Source of the DNA: Gilvimarinus algae
GTDB lineage: Bacteria; Pseudomonadota; Gammaproteobacteria; Pseudomonadales; Cellvibrionaceae
Assembly (NCBI RefSeq): GCF_030518215.1
Contig: NZ_JAULRT010000052.1
Span: forward strand, 372,001 to 436,000
Length of the DNA stretch: 64,000 nucleotides
Direction of reading: 5' to 3'
Shown here: piece after piece, positions 37,530 to 45,571 of the stretch
How the letters are laid out: each line of letters begins with the position of its first letter
How positions within the stretch are numbered: position 1 is the first letter of the stretch
Program-made: the position numbers and the translations under genes
The notes under the pieces: generated by a model
Told to the model about the DNA's origin: nothing
What the model saw: the letters and a program-made list of their open reading frames with translations, nothing else
Database searches by the model: none

Positions 37530-37558
37530 ATGCTTACACAAATGCGAACAGTTATCAA
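37530..37558 (-). promoter_or_regulatory. Possible promoter of the fagA operon
   Basis: On the minus strand TTGATA (37558-37553) is followed 17 bases later by a poor -10, AAGCAT. The sequence CTATTGATAACTGTT around the -35 resembles part of a Fur box. Context argues for Fur control, but the match is weak. Confidence 0.3.
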
Positions 37559-37611
37559 TAGCGATTGGTGCGGAGCCTGCGCGTTATCCCACATTCAGAT
37601 TAAAACGGAGC

Positions 37612-37644
37612 TTGTGAGTTATATTGATAATAGTTATCATTAGC
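37612..37644 (+). promoter_or_regulatory. Fur-box promoter
   Basis: TTGTGA (37612-37617) and TATCAT (37635-37640) are 17 bases apart. A Fur box, GATAATAGTTATCATTAGC (37626-37644), matches the 19-base consensus at 15 positions and covers the -10. The predicted start is near 37647. This is the best Fur site in the window. Confidence 0.75.
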
Positions 37645-37646
37645 AA

Positions 37647-37717
37647 AATGCGATAGAGCTTCTCCTCTTTGCATAGCCATCGACGGCAGGCCTCACTGAG
37701 GCGCTGCCGTCCTTTTT
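37647..37717 (+). ncRNA. Candidate Fur-regulated small RNA or attenuated leader
   Basis: A transcript from the Fur-box promoter would meet a strong intrinsic terminator after about 70 nt, before the first gene at 37737. The unpaired 5' part contains CUUCUCCUCUUU, a C/U-rich stretch complementary to Shine-Dalgarno sequences, as in many trans-acting small RNAs. It could be an iron-responsive small RNA functionally like RyhB or PrrF, without visible sequence similarity to them, or a leader that attenuates the DUF3649-PepSY-DUF3325 operon. There is no known RNA family match that I can recognise. Confidence 0.45.
37682..37717 (+). terminator. Strong intrinsic terminator upstream of the DUF3649 gene
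   Basis: GACGGCAG pairs with CTGCCGTC. An inner GCCTC-act-GAGGC helix extends it to about 13 base pairs with a single bulge, and CTTTTT follows. It stands between the Fur-box promoter and the operon it should serve. Confidence 0.82.
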
Positions 37718-37736
37718 ATGGTGCAAGGGTTTATTC

Positions 37737-38051
37737 ATGAGTCAAACCTCACAACGTCTTAGTCCCAAAGACCCGGCCTACCGCTGGCACGTACTGGCGC
37801 GCGTCCTGACTGCAGCGCTCGGGGGCTACCTGATCAGCGCCTGCGCTGGCGTATTCTTGTCCTACGCCCTGCCTCTCGAGCCCGCTCAGGGCGTCGTCGC
37901 AGGGGCCCTGGTAAGTTTTGCCTTGTTCACCGCCATAGTCATGTGGGTGTTCGCCGCGGCCTCCACCCGCCGTGCTCTGGTGTGGGTTTGGGGTGTGACC
38001 GGGGTGAGCGTGGCATTGGCACTGTGGCTGACACGGGGAGTGTTGCTGTGA
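37737..38051 (+). CDS. DUF3649-family iron-uptake-associated membrane protein
   Basis: The 104-residue protein has three membrane segments (about 20-46, 51-73 and 80-99) and fits the DUF3649 family, which precedes PepSY and DUF3325 genes in pseudomonads. Its stop overlaps the GTG start of the next gene (GTGA). The ribosome-binding site is weak (AAGGG at 37725). It lies beyond a strong terminator, so expression may need readthrough. Confidence 0.82.
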   Translation: MSQTSQRLSPKDPAYRWHVLARVLTAALGGYLISACAGVFLSYALPLEPAQGVVAGALVSFALFTAIVMWVFAAASTRRALVWVWGVTGVSVALALWLTRGVLL

Positions 38052-39622
38052 GAAGTGGTTTTCGCCAATCGATGAACTGGCTGCACACCTGGACGGGTTT
38101 GAGCCTGGGTTGGATTTTATACTTTGTCTTTCTCACCGGGACCCTCGGCTACTTTGACTCGGAAATCGATGCCTGGATGAAGCCGGAGCTGCCGGTAGAA
38201 ACGGCCAGCGCCGAAGACGCAGCCAGAGCGGGGCAGGCGTACTTGACCGACAAGGCGCCCGAGGCAAAGCGCTGGTTTATGGCTTTGCCGGTTAATCGCA
38301 ATACGCCGCACCTGCGCTTGTTCTGGGAAGAGTATCCCGAGGGCGAGCAAGCCCGTGGCAAAACCGGCAGTGCCTTTATTGACGTGGGCACTGGCGAAGA
38401 ACTCTCGGGCCGCGCCACTGGCGGTGGTCAGGCGCTTTACCGGATGCATTACGCGCTTCACTACTTGCCGCGTACCACCGCCTATTACATCGTCGGCGTG
38501 TGCACCCTGTTTATGTTGCTGGCGATTATTACCGGCATTGTGGTGCACAAGAAAATCTTTAAGGACTTTTTCACTTTTCGGCGCAATAAAGGGCCGCGCT
38601 CGTGGCTGGATATCCACAATCTGCTCAGCGTAATGGCTTTGCCGTTTCACATTATGATTACCTACAGCGGCCTGGTGTTCTTTTTGTTCACCTATATGCC
38701 GCTGGTGGTGGCGGGCAGCTATGGCTTTGGCGATGACAACCGCCAGAGGTTTTTTGATGAGCTCTACGGCGCCGGCGCCACGGCTGAGCTTTCTGGTGAG
38801 CGCCAATCCGTGCAGGACTTATCCGCACTAGTTACCGACGCCCGCAGCCGACTCGGCAATGAGGTGGCGTACGTTAATGTGTATAGCCCGACCGACAGTT
38901 CGGGGGAGGTGCACCTGAGCGCCGCCTCCCATTCGCCGCTGCGCGATGGGCCCGAGTTAATCTACAGCAGCGCCAGTGGTGAGTTTATCCGGCGCGAGGG
39001 CGCCGGCGATCAGGTGCCAAAGGCCATTTACGACACCTTGCTTGGACTGCATGAGGGGCTCTTTGCCGGAACCGGGCTGCGCTGGCTCTATTTTATTTCC
39101 GGCTTGCTGGGTACCGCGATGATCGGTTCGGGGTTGATACTCTGGTCGGTTAAACGAGGTCCCTCGCAACTTAAAAACCCAAGCTTTGGCTTTCGCTTGG
39201 TCGAAAGCCTGAACGTGGGGACGGTGGTCGGTGTGCCCATCGCTATCGGCGCTTATTTTCTCGCCAACCGCCTTTTGCCGGCGGGTATGGAGGGCAGGGC
39301 AGACTGGGAGATTCACGTTATGTTTATCACCCTGGCCGCCGCGATGCTCTACCCCCTGGCTCGTCCAATCCGGCGCTGCTGGGTTGAACTGCTCACGCTT
39401 GCGGCCGTGGTTTTTGCGGCCTTGCCCATTGTCAACGCACTGACCACCGAGCGCGGATTTTTAACGAGCGCCCTGGCTGCAGACTGGGTGTTTATCAGCG
39501 TGGATGCGCTGTGTCTCACACTGGCTGCGGTCGCTGTTTATGCCCGACGCTATTTATCCAGCCGACTCGGCGAGCCGGTGCGCGCTGGCAGTCCCTTAAA
39601 CCTGTCGGCGCAGGAGAGCTGA
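38048..39622 (+). CDS. PepSY-associated transmembrane protein, copy 2
   Basis: The 524-residue inner-membrane protein is homologous to the one at 32074-33723. The conserved first helix has LHTWTGLSLGWILYFVFLTGTLGYF. The second helix ends with the GIVVHKKIFKDFFTFR motif, and DIHNLLSVMALPFHIMITYSG carries further conserved His residues. It is probably involved in periplasmic reduction or processing of ferric siderophores. I chose the GTG at 38048 because it is coupled to the preceding stop; the frame is open farther upstream inside the DUF3649 gene. Confidence 0.87.
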   Translation: MRSGFRQSMNWLHTWTGLSLGWILYFVFLTGTLGYFDSEIDAWMKPELPVETASAEDAARAGQAYLTDKAPEAKRWFMALPVNRNTPHLRLFWEEYPEGEQARGKTGSAFIDVGTGEELSGRATGGGQALYRMHYALHYLPRTTAYYIVGVCTLFMLLAIITGIVVHKKIFKDFFTFRRNKGPRSWLDIHNLLSVMALPFHIMITYSGLVFFLFTYMPLVVAGSYGFGDDNRQRFFDELYGAGATAELSGERQSVQDLSALVTDARSRLGNEVAYVNVYSPTDSSGEVHLSAASHSPLRDGPELIYSSASGEFIRREGAGDQVPKAIYDTLLGLHEGLFAGTGLRWLYFISGLLGTAMIGSGLILWSVKRGPSQLKNPSFGFRLVESLNVGTVVGVPIAIGAYFLANRLLPAGMEGRADWEIHVMFITLAAAMLYPLARPIRRCWVELLTLAAVVFAALPIVNALTTERGFLTSALAADWVFISVDALCLTLAAVAVYARRYLSSRLGEPVRAGSPLNLSAQES

Positions 39623-39625
39623 CCC

Positions 39626-39916
39626 ATGGCGCTAGCGTGTTTTGTCTTTTTACTCGCGGGCTTTGCGCTGCTGGCGCTGAGCCAGAAGAGCCACCGCAAG
39701 ACCGTCTCGCGTTTGGGCGGTGGCGAAGCGTTTACGCGCCTCGCGCCGCTTTTTCGGCCCGCCGGATGGTCGCTGCTGGTCGCTGTACTGCTATTGGCCT
39801 GTGCGAGCTGGGGCTTGGGCGTCGGCTTGGTGTACTACTTTGCCTTACTGACGCTCGCGGGGTTTTCTCTGGCGATGGTCTTGGCTGTGCTGTCTGAGCA
39901 CGCGCCCCGGTCTTGA
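39626..39916 (+). CDS. DUF3325-family membrane protein
   Basis: The 96-residue protein has three hydrophobic segments (about 1-18, 45-65 and 67-90) and follows the PepSY gene by 3 bases, completing the DUF3649-PepSY-DUF3325 triplet known from Pseudomonas iron-uptake loci. Function is unknown beyond that association. Confidence 0.8.
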   Translation: MALACFVFLLAGFALLALSQKSHRKTVSRLGGGEAFTRLAPLFRPAGWSLLVAVLLLACASWGLGVGLVYYFALLTLAGFSLAMVLAVLSEHAPRS

Positions 39917-40012
39917 TGTCGCTGTAGGTTTACAAAAATTGAGCTTTCTTCGGCGTCTGCCGTTGTGATTGTTTGTCTGCTCGGGTAGGGTTCAATAGCA
40001 CTTTTTGAATCT

Positions 40013-40040
40013 TTGTTGGTGCAGAACCGCTCGTTACAAT
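40013..40040 (+). promoter_or_regulatory. Promoter of the 56-codon gene
   Basis: TTGTTG (40013-40018) and TACAAT (40035-40040) are 16 bases apart. The predicted start near 40047 leaves a leader of about 17 bases with GGTGA before the ATG. Confidence 0.5.
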
Positions 40041-40063
40041 AATAATCCTGAATAGGTGATCTC

Positions 40064-40234
40064 ATGGCAGAGCATGTGATTCCGTTTACCGAGAAGTACA
40101 CCCACGGCGCCGTGTACCGGGAAAAAGATCGCTCGAAAGCCGCCGACTTTCCCAAACGCTGGTTGAAGAGCGAGGGTGACCCCACGCTCTTTGACTTCTT
40201 TGTGCCTAAACCGCAAAGAGACGAGAAACACTAG
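40064..40234 (+). CDS. Small 56-residue protein of unknown function
   Basis: The open frame begins MAEHVIPFTEKYTHGAVYRE and ends VPKPQRDEKH. It is hydrophilic, rich in Lys, Asp and Arg, with no signal peptide or membrane segment. It has a complete gene layout: promoter, Shine-Dalgarno-like GGTGA, ATG, TAG stop and an intrinsic terminator 22 bases later. I do not recognise the family. It lies alone between the iron block and the convergent phosphoesterase gene. Confidence 0.65.
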   Translation: MAEHVIPFTEKYTHGAVYREKDRSKAADFPKRWLKSEGDPTLFDFFVPKPQRDEKH

Positions 40235-40255
40235 CGCCGGCAGACGGACAGATAC

Positions 40256-40299
40256 GGCAGTGACCGCAGATACCGCAAAAGTGGTCACTGCCTTGTTTT
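40256..40299 (+). terminator. Intrinsic terminator after the 56-codon gene
   Basis: GGCAGTGACC pairs with GGTCACTGCC (10 base pairs, 17-base loop), followed by TTGTTTTT. It overlaps the last codons of the convergent phosphoesterase gene. Confidence 0.7.
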
Positions 40300-42282
40300 T
40301 CGCGGTAAGCGCTCAACACGGCCAGAGTCCAGGTCAACTTCAAAGTGATCGTCGGCTGCGCCCGTCATCATCGCATCAAAAATCGCCAAGAACCGGCCGA
40401 TGGCGTCTGCGACATTCGCGCCTTGGCGATTGGCCGGGGCCGACGTTTGCGATGAATAGCTATCAGTCAGCAGTTTATAGATAGCCAGTCGCTCGCGAGG
40501 TAAGTCCTGCAGGCCCAGCTGACCGCCGTTTCTCACCTTATAAAAATCCACAATCATTTCAAAACCCGTTAGGTTTTCGAGCGCCTTGCTTTGTATTCCT
40601 TGACGGTTTATCAACTGTTTCGCTGTCGCACTGGCCGCTTGCCAATCGGGGTGCGCTAGCCAATCGCTTGGGGTCGTTGGAATGGGTTTGCCAACGTCCA
40701 TTTGCGCGAGGGTGAACAGTTGCAGGGCGTTTAAGCTAAGCAGCGGCTCTGCCAGCGAAGCGGGCCATTCGTGCGGGATAAAGCGGTGTTTGATCAGCTC
40801 ACGCAGATGTCCAAGGGTATAGTCGTGATAAGTTCTAGAGTCGAGAATGCCCAGGTCCCATACGGCGTCGGCGCCTGTTTGTGTCAGGTACTTGTGCTCA
40901 GTGCGGTAGTGCTCAAACAGCTCGTCAAAGCGCGGCACCTGATCGATACGAACTGTTTCAACTTCCAACCGGCTTTGTCGGTGCCAGCGAATAATCTTAT
41001 ACGCGGGTGGGTAGGCGGCCAGACTGGGTGCCTGAATGTTGACCAGGGTGTGGCCCTGATCGGTTTTTTGAATGCCGGTATCGTTTAGGTGCATGTGTCC
41101 GGCAATATGCACTTTTACGCCGGTCGTCGCGAGCGTATGGCTCGTGCCTGGCATTGGCAGGCGCTGGCGTTGAAAGGCCGCATCACCGAATAGCTCACCA
41201 ATCGCGTCTTCCTTCCCATCGTAGAATCCCACCATGGGGAAGTGACTAAAAGTGATCAGCAGCTTTCCCTGTTGCTCCGCCGCTTTCGAGGTTCTTGTAA
41301 GCCAGTCCACCAGATGCGATTTGTGCACAAGCACTGAGTTGTAACCGGCATTCCCCGAACCTTTGTAGCCGCTTGGCTCGCTGTGCTCGTGTTGGTAGAC
41401 GTTCGAGTCCACTGACATTAACCAGAGCCCTTTTACTGGCTCGACCAAGTAGCTGGCATCCGGGAGCTTTTGGCATTGCTCGCTCGTTGTGTCTTTACCG
41501 GCTGGGCACTGACTGTACTGACGCCTTACCATGTTCCCGGCAGCTCTGGCCTTATCCAGCGAATAGTGTGTGTGCGAATACGATGAAAAGGGGGTTTCCC
41601 AGTAAAGGTAGTCTGAGCTCGGGAAAAAGCCGGCGCTGTTCAGGTAGCTCAGAATCCCCGTATAGCCCAGGTGTTGAATATCTTCAGTGCAAATCAGGGC
41701 GCCGCTTGGGGTATCGGAGGCTGTTGCCGATTGGCAGCGAGGGTGATCGGTGCTGTAAATGGCAAGTTCAGAGCCGTCGCTGTTTAAGAAATCCGGTTCA
41801 CCACCGGCGCTGGCATAAGGGCGAACCGGATCGTGATTGCCCGGTGCGGCAAAGAACCTGACGCCGTGCTGCGTCTCGTAGCTTTTCAGAATTTCGGCAA
41901 AGCGGCGCATGTGCACCGGTTGCCCGTCGTCGCTGAAGTCGCCGGGCAGGGCAATCAGCTTGATGCCGCGCTCTACAGCATCGTCCAGAGCCGCGAGCAG
42001 GGCAAAATAGTTTTCGTTGAACAGGCGCGTAGAGTGTACCTGCGCGCGCATACTGCGAATGGTCGCTTTGTGCCCGCTGACGTGGTTATCAATGCCGGTA
42101 AAAGCTTCACCCGAAAAATCGGCGTAGACATCATGGAAGTGGATGTCGGGCATAAAAGCGATTTGAAGCGCTTGCGTGTCTTTGTCGCTGGCCAAACTTG
42201 GTTGGAGTGGCAGAGAAAGCGCAGTGAACACAAAGAAGTGTATAGAGAAACTTTGCAGAAGTGTACGGCTGAAATAGGGCAT
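40285..42282 (-). CDS. Exported calcineurin-like metallophosphoesterase
   Basis: This is a predicted periplasmic or secreted hydrolase of phosphate esters. A signal peptide (ending near QPSLAS) is followed by the metal-binding motifs MPDIHFHD, LPGDFSDDGQ, APGNHDP, FSHFP and AGHMHLND, in that order. The start at 42282 (665 aa) places the signal peptide at the N-terminus; an in-frame ATG at 42333 would add 17 residues, and neither has a clear ribosome-binding site. It is 63 bases downstream of a TonB receptor in the same direction, so the two may handle the same substrate. The C-terminal 250 residues are not recognised. Confidence 0.85.
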   Translation of the reverse strand: MPYFSRTLLQSFSIHFFVFTALSLPLQPSLASDKDTQALQIAFMPDIHFHDVYADFSGEAFTGIDNHVSGHKATIRSMRAQVHSTRLFNENYFALLAALDDAVERGIKLIALPGDFSDDGQPVHMRRFAEILKSYETQHGVRFFAAPGNHDPVRPYASAGGEPDFLNSDGSELAIYSTDHPRCQSATASDTPSGALICTEDIQHLGYTGILSYLNSAGFFPSSDYLYWETPFSSYSHTHYSLDKARAAGNMVRRQYSQCPAGKDTTSEQCQKLPDASYLVEPVKGLWLMSVDSNVYQHEHSEPSGYKGSGNAGYNSVLVHKSHLVDWLTRTSKAAEQQGKLLITFSHFPMVGFYDGKEDAIGELFGDAAFQRQRLPMPGTSHTLATTGVKVHIAGHMHLNDTGIQKTDQGHTLVNIQAPSLAAYPPAYKIIRWHRQSRLEVETVRIDQVPRFDELFEHYRTEHKYLTQTGADAVWDLGILDSRTYHDYTLGHLRELIKHRFIPHEWPASLAEPLLSLNALQLFTLAQMDVGKPIPTTPSDWLAHPDWQAASATAKQLINRQGIQSKALENLTGFEMIVDFYKVRNGGQLGLQDLPRERLAIYKLLTDSYSSQTSAPANRQGANVADAIGRFLAIFDAMMTGAADDHFEVDLDSGRVERLPRKTRQ

Positions 42283-42345
42283 AGTGATTACAAAAAAAGG
42301 GGCACTGTCCCTGTGCCAATGGCTCATGCTCATGAAATTGTTTTT

Positions 42346-45300
42346 TTAGAAACTGCCGCGCACGCCCAGAGTGTAGCGGCTGCCCGACACCTCATACATG
42401 GTCGGGAACCTCGGGTCTATGGTGTAGCCCTTGGTTTCCTCGTCAGTGAGGTTGATGCCTTCCAGGGTGACCTTGATGCTGTCGGTGATGCGATAGCCAA
42501 TGGAAAAATCCAGCTGGCCGTAGGAGTCGCGATACACAGGGTACATATCCCGCTCTATGCGCTCGACGTACTTGTCTTTATAGTTGTACAGTAGGCGCGC
42601 ATCAAAGGTATCGTTCTCGTAGTAGACGGCAAAGTTGTAAGTGTTCTCCGCCAGACCTTCCGGTGCGGTGGGGATATCCAGATCGGATTCGCCGGTCAGT
42701 GAGTTGTCCAAAATGGTGTAGTTGGCGTTAATACCAAAGCCGTCCAACGCATCGGTAAACATGCTGAGCGGGAACTGGGCCACAAGCTCCACACCGGACA
42801 CGTCGTAGTCACCGTCGGCGTTGACCTTTTGATACACCTCAAAGTCGTAGATACCATCGAGAGTGCCGTTATCGTTGTATTTGGTAACGTCTGGCACAAT
42901 ACCGGTCAAGGATTCACGCACCACGCCTTCAATGGTTTTCTCAAAGTAAGACGCTGAGAAGAGTCCACCGTCTTCCAGGTAGTACTCAACACCCATCTCC
43001 CACTGGTCGGCGTAAGTCGGTTTGAGATCCGGGTTGCCGTCGCGGTATTTAAAGTCATTGACGCTAACGGTGCGCTTGTAGGCAATGTCCGTCAGGGCAG
43101 GGCGCATCAAGGTCTGAGAGGCGGCGGCTCTAAACATCAGGTTTTCAGTCAGATCCACCACCATGTTGATGCTCGGCAGCAGGTCATCGTAGCTGCCGTC
43201 TTTGGAGATGGGTTCTGAGGTGTAGCCGGTAGAGCCGTCCTGATTCTGCACCTGATGGTAGCCAAACGACAGAACAGAGGTGTCGACATAGCGCGCGCCA
43301 ATGTTGATTTGGGTTGGCAGATTGGCGATATCAAACTCAAAGTCGGCCATGGCGTAGAGGCTGGTGACCTCTTCCTCAACCTGATAGTACTGGTCTGGCT
43401 CAAAGTCTACGTGGAAACCCGCGTAGCGAAACTCCGAACGGGCGTACTCGTTAGACACTTGCGACCAGGTGGGGCTGTAGGAAAGATCGGGCAGGTATTC
43501 ACCGCCGGGCACCAAATCGTCGATAGACGTCAGTTCGCTGTCCTGCAGTGTGCGTACACCGCTCCAGCTAGAGTCGCCCTCGGTTGGCCCCTTCACCTGA
43601 TTCGTGCCTTGATCGCGCTCCTTGGTTTTGTCGGTAAAGCGGGCACCAAACTGAACCTTGGCCAGAGCCGGGAAAAAGTCCAGGTTCATGTCGCGAATAA
43701 TATCCAGTTGCGCGGCGAATTTGTCGTCCTTGATGTCCTCCAGTTGCACTTCATAGAAGTCAAACAAGTAGGTGGACGGCGCATCGTACATGTCGATGGA
43801 GTCCGGGTCATCGCTCATAATGGTCTGCCCGCCGTGCTCGGTGTAGCGGGTGCGCGAGGGCGCGTAAGACGTGTGCTTGAGGTTGGTTCTGTCGGACAGT
43901 TTCTCGGCGCCCGAGTAGCCGATCAACCCGTTAATGGTCCAACTGCCCAGCGTCCAGTCGGCGTCCAGGCTAAATTGTTGGTAGTCGGTCTCGTTGACAT
44001 TCTCTTTGCTGAGAAACTCGTGTTGAGTCAGCGCGTAAGAGGTGTCGGTCAGCACGGTAATGCCATAGTCGCTCAATGTGTCGCTGTCATAGGCGTGGAT
44101 GGTATCCAGCGTGCTGGGGCTAGAAGCAGAGTAGGCGGCCGCGTCGTATTCATCCTCTACGGTGTCGTACTTGCCCAGCATGGCATCAAACGTCAGTGAG
44201 AAATCGTCGCTGGGCTGGAACTGAATCGATGCGGTAGCGCCCCACTTTTCTTGCTCGTTCAAATAGGAGCGATCGCCGGCCTTGTCCATAAAGACTACGC
44301 GACTGGTTTCGTCGCTGTCAAAGCGGTCGTTGATAACAATGCCGGTGTCGCGCTCAAGCACAAACGCGGCTTGGTCAGACTGGTGCTGCGATGATCCGGA
44401 CTTTTCCAGCCAGCGGGACAGCGGTCTGAAGTTTACGCCCGAGTTGGCATCGGTGCGGTTGGTTCTCTCTGAATGGGAGAAAGACACCAGTGCGCCCCAG
44501 TCGCCCACGGTGTTGCTCGCCAGAAAAGAAAAATTAGGGTCAATTTCCTCTGAGATGCTGTTGTAGGCTCCCTCGGCAGAGACAATCACCTTGCGGCCGG
44601 TGTAGTCAAAGGGGCGGGCGGTGGTGATCTTCACCGAGCCGGCAATGCCGCCTTCTTCATCGGCTGCGGTGGGCGACTTTTGCACCGTGACTTGCTGAAT
44701 GATGTCGGAGGCAAAGCTGTCAAACTCAATATCCCGGCCGCCACTGCCCGACGCCGTGGCCAAGTTGTTGATGGTAACGTGGGTGAATTCGCTCGGCAGG
44801 CTGCGCACGTTAACTTTGTTGCCAAGGCCTTTGTTGCGCTCGATGGTCACGCCGGGAATACGCTGTAACGCCTCGGCCAGGTTCTGCTCTGGGAAGTCGG
44901 CAATGTCAGACGCGATAATGGAGTCCGAAAAGCCGATGCTGGCACGCTTGATTTCGACAGCTTGGCGCAAACTTTTTTGATAGCTGCCGGTGATAAGAAT
45001 TTCTTCAACACTGTTGCCGTTGCTGTCCTCTTGGGCCTGCACGGCTGACTGGCTTACCATTGCCGTTAAAAAGGCAATGACCCCTGATAATTGTTTTTTC
45101 TTGAACTCCACTTCTTCATCCTCGCCTGACGGTCTGCTTTTGTCCGCAGTAATGGTCAATATCCGGCTACTGGTAAACACCGGCACAAGGCCGGTTCCGG
45201 CGAGAATGTGATGAATGGCCTCATCCACTGAGTAGAGCCCCGACACTTCACTGGTCTTCAGCCCATCCACAAGCTCTGCCGGAAACAGAATCTGAATGTC

Positions 45301-45486
45301 CGCCTGTTGGGCAAACAATTTCAGGCTCTGGTTGGCCGGTAGTGTGTCGATGTCAAACTGATAGCGAGTTTCTTGTGCGGACGCCTCAGCACTGATTTGT
45401 GCAATGACTGCACCGGGGCTGAGGGTCGCTGCTATCAGAAGAGCACCCAGGCATGTCGTTCTCGCTTTTTTTTGCGAAACGGCCAT
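42346..45486 (-). CDS. TonB-dependent receptor with N-terminal STN signalling domain
   Basis: This is an outer-membrane transporter-transducer of the FecA type. The 1046-residue precursor has a signal peptide (ending about PGAVIAQ) and an STN domain (about 40-115) that would contact FecR in the periplasm. Then come a second signal-peptide-like segment (KKKQLSGVIAFLTAMVSQSA, about 129-148), a TonB-box-like VEEILITGSY, a plug and a barrel ending in YTLGVRGSF. Fused signal sequences suggest a joined gene. FecR and sigma genes lie directly upstream. The substrate is unknown. The frame is open to 45597, but that part overlaps fecR. Confidence 0.9.
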   Translation of the reverse strand: MAVSQKKARTTCLGALLIAATLSPGAVIAQISAEASAQETRYQFDIDTLPANQSLKLFAQQADIQILFPAELVDGLKTSEVSGLYSVDEAIHHILAGTGLVPVFTSSRILTITADKSRPSGEDEEVEFKKKQLSGVIAFLTAMVSQSAVQAQEDSNGNSVEEILITGSYQKSLRQAVEIKRASIGFSDSIIASDIADFPEQNLAEALQRIPGVTIERNKGLGNKVNVRSLPSEFTHVTINNLATASGSGGRDIEFDSFASDIIQQVTVQKSPTAADEEGGIAGSVKITTARPFDYTGRKVIVSAEGAYNSISEEIDPNFSFLASNTVGDWGALVSFSHSERTNRTDANSGVNFRPLSRWLEKSGSSQHQSDQAAFVLERDTGIVINDRFDSDETSRVVFMDKAGDRSYLNEQEKWGATASIQFQPSDDFSLTFDAMLGKYDTVEDEYDAAAYSASSPSTLDTIHAYDSDTLSDYGITVLTDTSYALTQHEFLSKENVNETDYQQFSLDADWTLGSWTINGLIGYSGAEKLSDRTNLKHTSYAPSRTRYTEHGGQTIMSDDPDSIDMYDAPSTYLFDFYEVQLEDIKDDKFAAQLDIIRDMNLDFFPALAKVQFGARFTDKTKERDQGTNQVKGPTEGDSSWSGVRTLQDSELTSIDDLVPGGEYLPDLSYSPTWSQVSNEYARSEFRYAGFHVDFEPDQYYQVEEEVTSLYAMADFEFDIANLPTQINIGARYVDTSVLSFGYHQVQNQDGSTGYTSEPISKDGSYDDLLPSINMVVDLTENLMFRAAASQTLMRPALTDIAYKRTVSVNDFKYRDGNPDLKPTYADQWEMGVEYYLEDGGLFSASYFEKTIEGVVRESLTGIVPDVTKYNDNGTLDGIYDFEVYQKVNADGDYDVSGVELVAQFPLSMFTDALDGFGINANYTILDNSLTGESDLDIPTAPEGLAENTYNFAVYYENDTFDARLLYNYKDKYVERIERDMYPVYRDSYGQLDFSIGYRITDSIKVTLEGINLTDEETKGYTIDPRFPTMYEVSGSRYTLGVRGSF

Positions 45487-45571
45487 GCCACGCTCTAAAG
45501 GACAGGTGAGGGAAGTGAATCTGCCAGTCGCATTTCGTAAAAAATGCTTTTTTTTGCGGATTGGAATAAAT

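Noticed and set aside
41833-42594. 253-codon plus-strand open frame
   Set aside because: It runs antisense across the phosphoesterase and receptor genes and has no ribosome-binding site or known motif.
43255-44199. 314-codon plus-strand open frame
   Set aside because: It is the antisense shadow of the FecA-like receptor gene.
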